A stretch of 44,574 nucleotides of DNA from Eubacterium sp. GTDB taxonomy: Bacteria > Bacillota > Clostridia > Lachnospirales > Lachnospiraceae. The position numbers and the translations under genes are program-made. Shown here one piece after another: positions 42,862-44,574 of this stretch. The notes beneath the pieces were generated by a model, which ran no database searches, was not told the DNA's origin, and saw nothing but the letters and a program-made list of their open reading frames with translations. How positions within the stretch are numbered: the stretch's first letter is position 1; every line of letters starts with the position of its first letter. Location of the stretch: NCBI GenBank assembly GCA_017433615.1, contig JAFRGW010000108.1, positions 1-44,574 on the forward strand. Direction: 5' to 3'.

Positions 42862-43905
42862 TCATACAGTCCAGAACGGCTCACGCCGCCTGTTATAATC
42901 CCGGACAAGCATCGCACGATGCGATAAATACGCTGCGTCATCGAAATATCTTGCACCTTCGGGACATGCTTTGACACATGCATGACATTTGATGCAGATC
43001 CCCGTCGTCTCCCGCCTGCCGTCTCTTTCTGTAATGGAGCCCATCGGGCAGACCGCCGCGCATGTGCCGCACCCGGTACACCTTCCCGGATCCGTCACCG
43101 GCTTTGCTTTCAGAAAATTCTTCGGCTTTCCGTCCAGACCATACGGTATGTAGTAAGGCGCATCGGCTGCGCCCGGTACGCTGACGGATTGACGCTCTGT
43201 TTCAGACAATGCAGTATCGTTCCCGGGAATGGCAGACCCCTCTGTTATTTTCTTCAGAATTGCCTTTCCAAATGCTTTCAGTTCGTTAAGATCCCGTTGA
43301 TCCGGCCGCCCGGATCCGGGCATAGCTGTCCGCCGATCTTCCGTCCTCAGGTCTTCTGTACCGGCAGCTGCCGCCTGCGCTTTTCCGGCAAAGACATCCG
43401 CTTTTTCATGTTCTAAATACTGCCTGTAAACTTCACGGAATGCCGGCGCCTTCTCGTCCCAGGCAAATGCATGCTGTGCAGCAAATGCACCGGCTCCGAT
43501 TGTCCGGAAGCCATCCGCTTTGAGACATGCACATAATTCAGCCAGCGCATGATCAAAACTCCTGTTCCCGAATGTCACAAGTGCGACAGTCGCTGCGCCG
43601 TTCCCGGCAAATCCGGATTTTACAAACGGCAGTATTTTATTCGGGAGCTTTCCTGCGTAGGTCGGCATCCCGAACACCACAAGATCATCAGGCGTGAATG
43701 TATATTGTTGTGAAAAACGATTCCCGTCCGTCCCCGCCGGTACCCTTCCTGTATTCTCCGGGGCAGTCCGTGCCTGCGGGCGTGTAAAATCAATCACTTC
43801 GCACGGTACATCATAGCTGACTGCGAGCTGTTCTGCAAGTGTCTCTGTCAGTACTTTTGTATTTCCTGTCGGGCTGAAATAAACTGCGTAAACCTTCTGA
43901 AACAT
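42862..43905 (-). CDS. EFR1-type flavodoxin/ferredoxin fusion protein
   Basis: A 347-residue redox protein. The N-terminal flavodoxin-like domain (1 to about 150) starts VYAVYFSPTGNTKVLTETLA, with the FMN loop SPTGNT and VVFGMPTYAGKLPNKILPF. An Ala-rich variable middle follows. The C-terminus holds two 4Fe-4S motifs, CTGCGTCAAVCP and CIKCHACVKACP. Electron transfer between flavin and clusters is expected; the pathway is not known. The frame can begin at GTG 43920, but ATG 43905 follows GGAG by nine bases. The middle insert is longer than usual for the family. Confidence 0.9.
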   Translation of the reverse strand: MFQKVYAVYFSPTGNTKVLTETLAEQLAVSYDVPCEVIDFTRPQARTAPENTGRVPAGTDGNRFSQQYTFTPDDLVVFGMPTYAGKLPNKILPFVKSGFAGNGAATVALVTFGNRSFDHALAELCACLKADGFRTIGAGAFAAQHAFAWDEKAPAFREVYRQYLEHEKADVFAGKAQAAAAGTEDLRTEDRRTAMPGSGRPDQRDLNELKAFGKAILKKITEGSAIPGNDTALSETERQSVSVPGAADAPYYIPYGLDGKPKNFLKAKPVTDPGRCTGCGTCAAVCPMGSITERDGRRETTGICIKCHACVKACPEGARYFDDAAYLSHRAMLVRDYNRRREPFWTV

Positions 43906-44035
43906 CTCAGGATACTCCACGTGCTTTTTTCAGTATGTGTCTGATATTTGGCGGAAACCTGTACAATGCCGATATTTGTTTATTTTACTGGCATATGAAT
44001 GTACTTGTCAACTTGAGCAAAATCATATAAAAAAG

Positions 44036-44064
44036 CTGCCGCATGAAGCATCTTCATGCGGCAG
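44036..44064 (-). terminator. Terminator of the URO-D family gene
   Basis: CTGCCGCATGAAG (44036-44048) pairs over 13 bp with 44052-44064; on the - strand a run of T residues follows directly. It separates this gene from the EFR1 gene. Confidence 0.9.
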
Positions 44065-44081
44065 GCTTATCTTATCTTCTG

Positions 44082-44574
44082 TCACCCGATTTTCACATTT
44101 TCATTCCTGTACTGCGCGACGGTCTCTTTCAGTCTTCTCACATAGTAACGATAGTTTTCCAGTGTTGTGTCCGGTGCCGCCTGGTGATCTGTACAGATAA
44201 TACAGCCTCCCTGCCGAATCACCGGCGTCAGACGTTCCAGTTCTGTTTCTATCGCTTCCGGTCCGTCAATAATACTCAGCTTGTTGAATCCGCCGAAGAA
44301 CTTCAACTTCGGATAATCTTCCCGCAGCGCTACGATATCCACACCCGCATTCACATCAATCGGCAGGAAGCCTTCGATACCTGCTTCCAGCGCCGCCGGA
44401 ATGATAATCCGAAAGTCACCGTCTGTATCCATAAATACATTTGCAACGCCGTGCTCCTTCAGAAACGGAATGATCTGCTTATAATATGGTGTCATAAATT
44501 CTTCGAACAGCTCCGGGGAAATAAGCGGGCCGTTTCTGCCGCTCAGATCCTCCTCAAAGAACACAAGACTCGGC
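44082..44574 (-). CDS. URO-D/MtaA-family protein (5' end cut off)
   Basis: The frame is open through the right edge; the visible 163 residues are the C-terminal half of a uroporphyrinogen-decarboxylase-family protein. Recognisable parts: LSGRNGPLISPELFEEFMTP, VFMDTDGDFRIIIPAALEAG, the FLPIDVNAGVDI stretch and GGFNKLSIIDGPEAIETE, ending with a short tail. Members in Clostridia are mostly corrinoid-dependent methyltransferase partners (MtaA, CmuA type) rather than haem enzymes; ICTDHQAAPDTTLENY fits that group. No corrinoid protein is visible because the window ends. Confidence 0.85.
   Translation of the reverse strand, partial: PSLVFFEEDLSGRNGPLISPELFEEFMTPYYKQIIPFLKEHGVANVFMDTDGDFRIIIPAALEAGIEGFLPIDVNAGVDIVALREDYPKLKFFGGFNKLSIIDGPEAIETELERLTPVIRQGGCIICTDHQAAPDTTLENYRYYVRRLKETVAQYRNENVKIG

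Overview
The window reads as a chromosomal segment from a gut-type Clostridia, most likely Lachnospiraceae. This rests on roughly balanced base composition, AGGAGG-type ribosome binding sites, the block order asp23-like–nusB–xseA–xseB–ispA–dxs–tlyA–nadK–argR–recN, an HPr with Lys at position 46, a phosphofructokinase with a TIDLD motif, and an EFR1-type flavodoxin/ferredoxin. No phage, conjugative element, IS transposase or CRISPR array is visible. Species cannot be named from sequence alone.

Layout. Bases 1-3027 (+) hold a cut-off Old Yellow Enzyme-type iron-sulfur flavoenzyme fused to an acetoacetate-decarboxylase-like domain, followed by a short-chain dehydrogenase. Bases 3179-16841 (-) hold a lipoprotein, a flavodoxin-fold oxidoreductase, dusB, a small conserved protein, birA, an alpha/beta hydrolase, argF, a SpoU methyltransferase, pfkA, a solitary Phd-type antitoxin, dnaE, a gene-free repeat-rich gap (14699-15279), a CvfB-like S1 protein and an acyl-ACP thioesterase. 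A tRNA-Gln(CTG) with promoter and terminator sits at 16953-17108. Bases 17157-21733 carry an NhaC-type antiporter, a YbjQ-like protein, metY, a solitary RelB/DinJ antitoxin (+) and a CYTH phosphatase-like protein. Then come a 42-bp tandem repeat and mgtE (+), which has a structured leader and a candidate Asp-rich leader peptide.

Bases 23699-27840 (-) carry HPr and a three-gene set: a VTC-type polyphosphate polymerase domain, a DUF4956 membrane protein and a large secreted beta-helix lipoprotein. A CTTAAG direct repeat lies at the set's promoter. Bases 28026-38963 (-) are the housekeeping cluster recN, argR, nadK, tlyA, dxs, ispA, xseB, xseA, nusB, an Asp23-family gene and prfC. Bases 38971-44574 (-) carry a GNAT acetyltransferase, a YbaK/EbsC-type deacylase, an AGCS symporter, a YdcF-type protein, a nitroreductase, an EFR1 protein and a URO-D family gene cut by the right edge.

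Items most worth a second look: the flavoenzyme-decarboxylase fusion; the VTC/DUF4956/beta-helix set and its PhoB-like promoter repeat; the mgtE leader; and a family of nested palindromes (7728-7882, 23524-23685, 34816-34922). These palindromes have unrelated outer stems but share a 13-nt loop closed by compensating stems.
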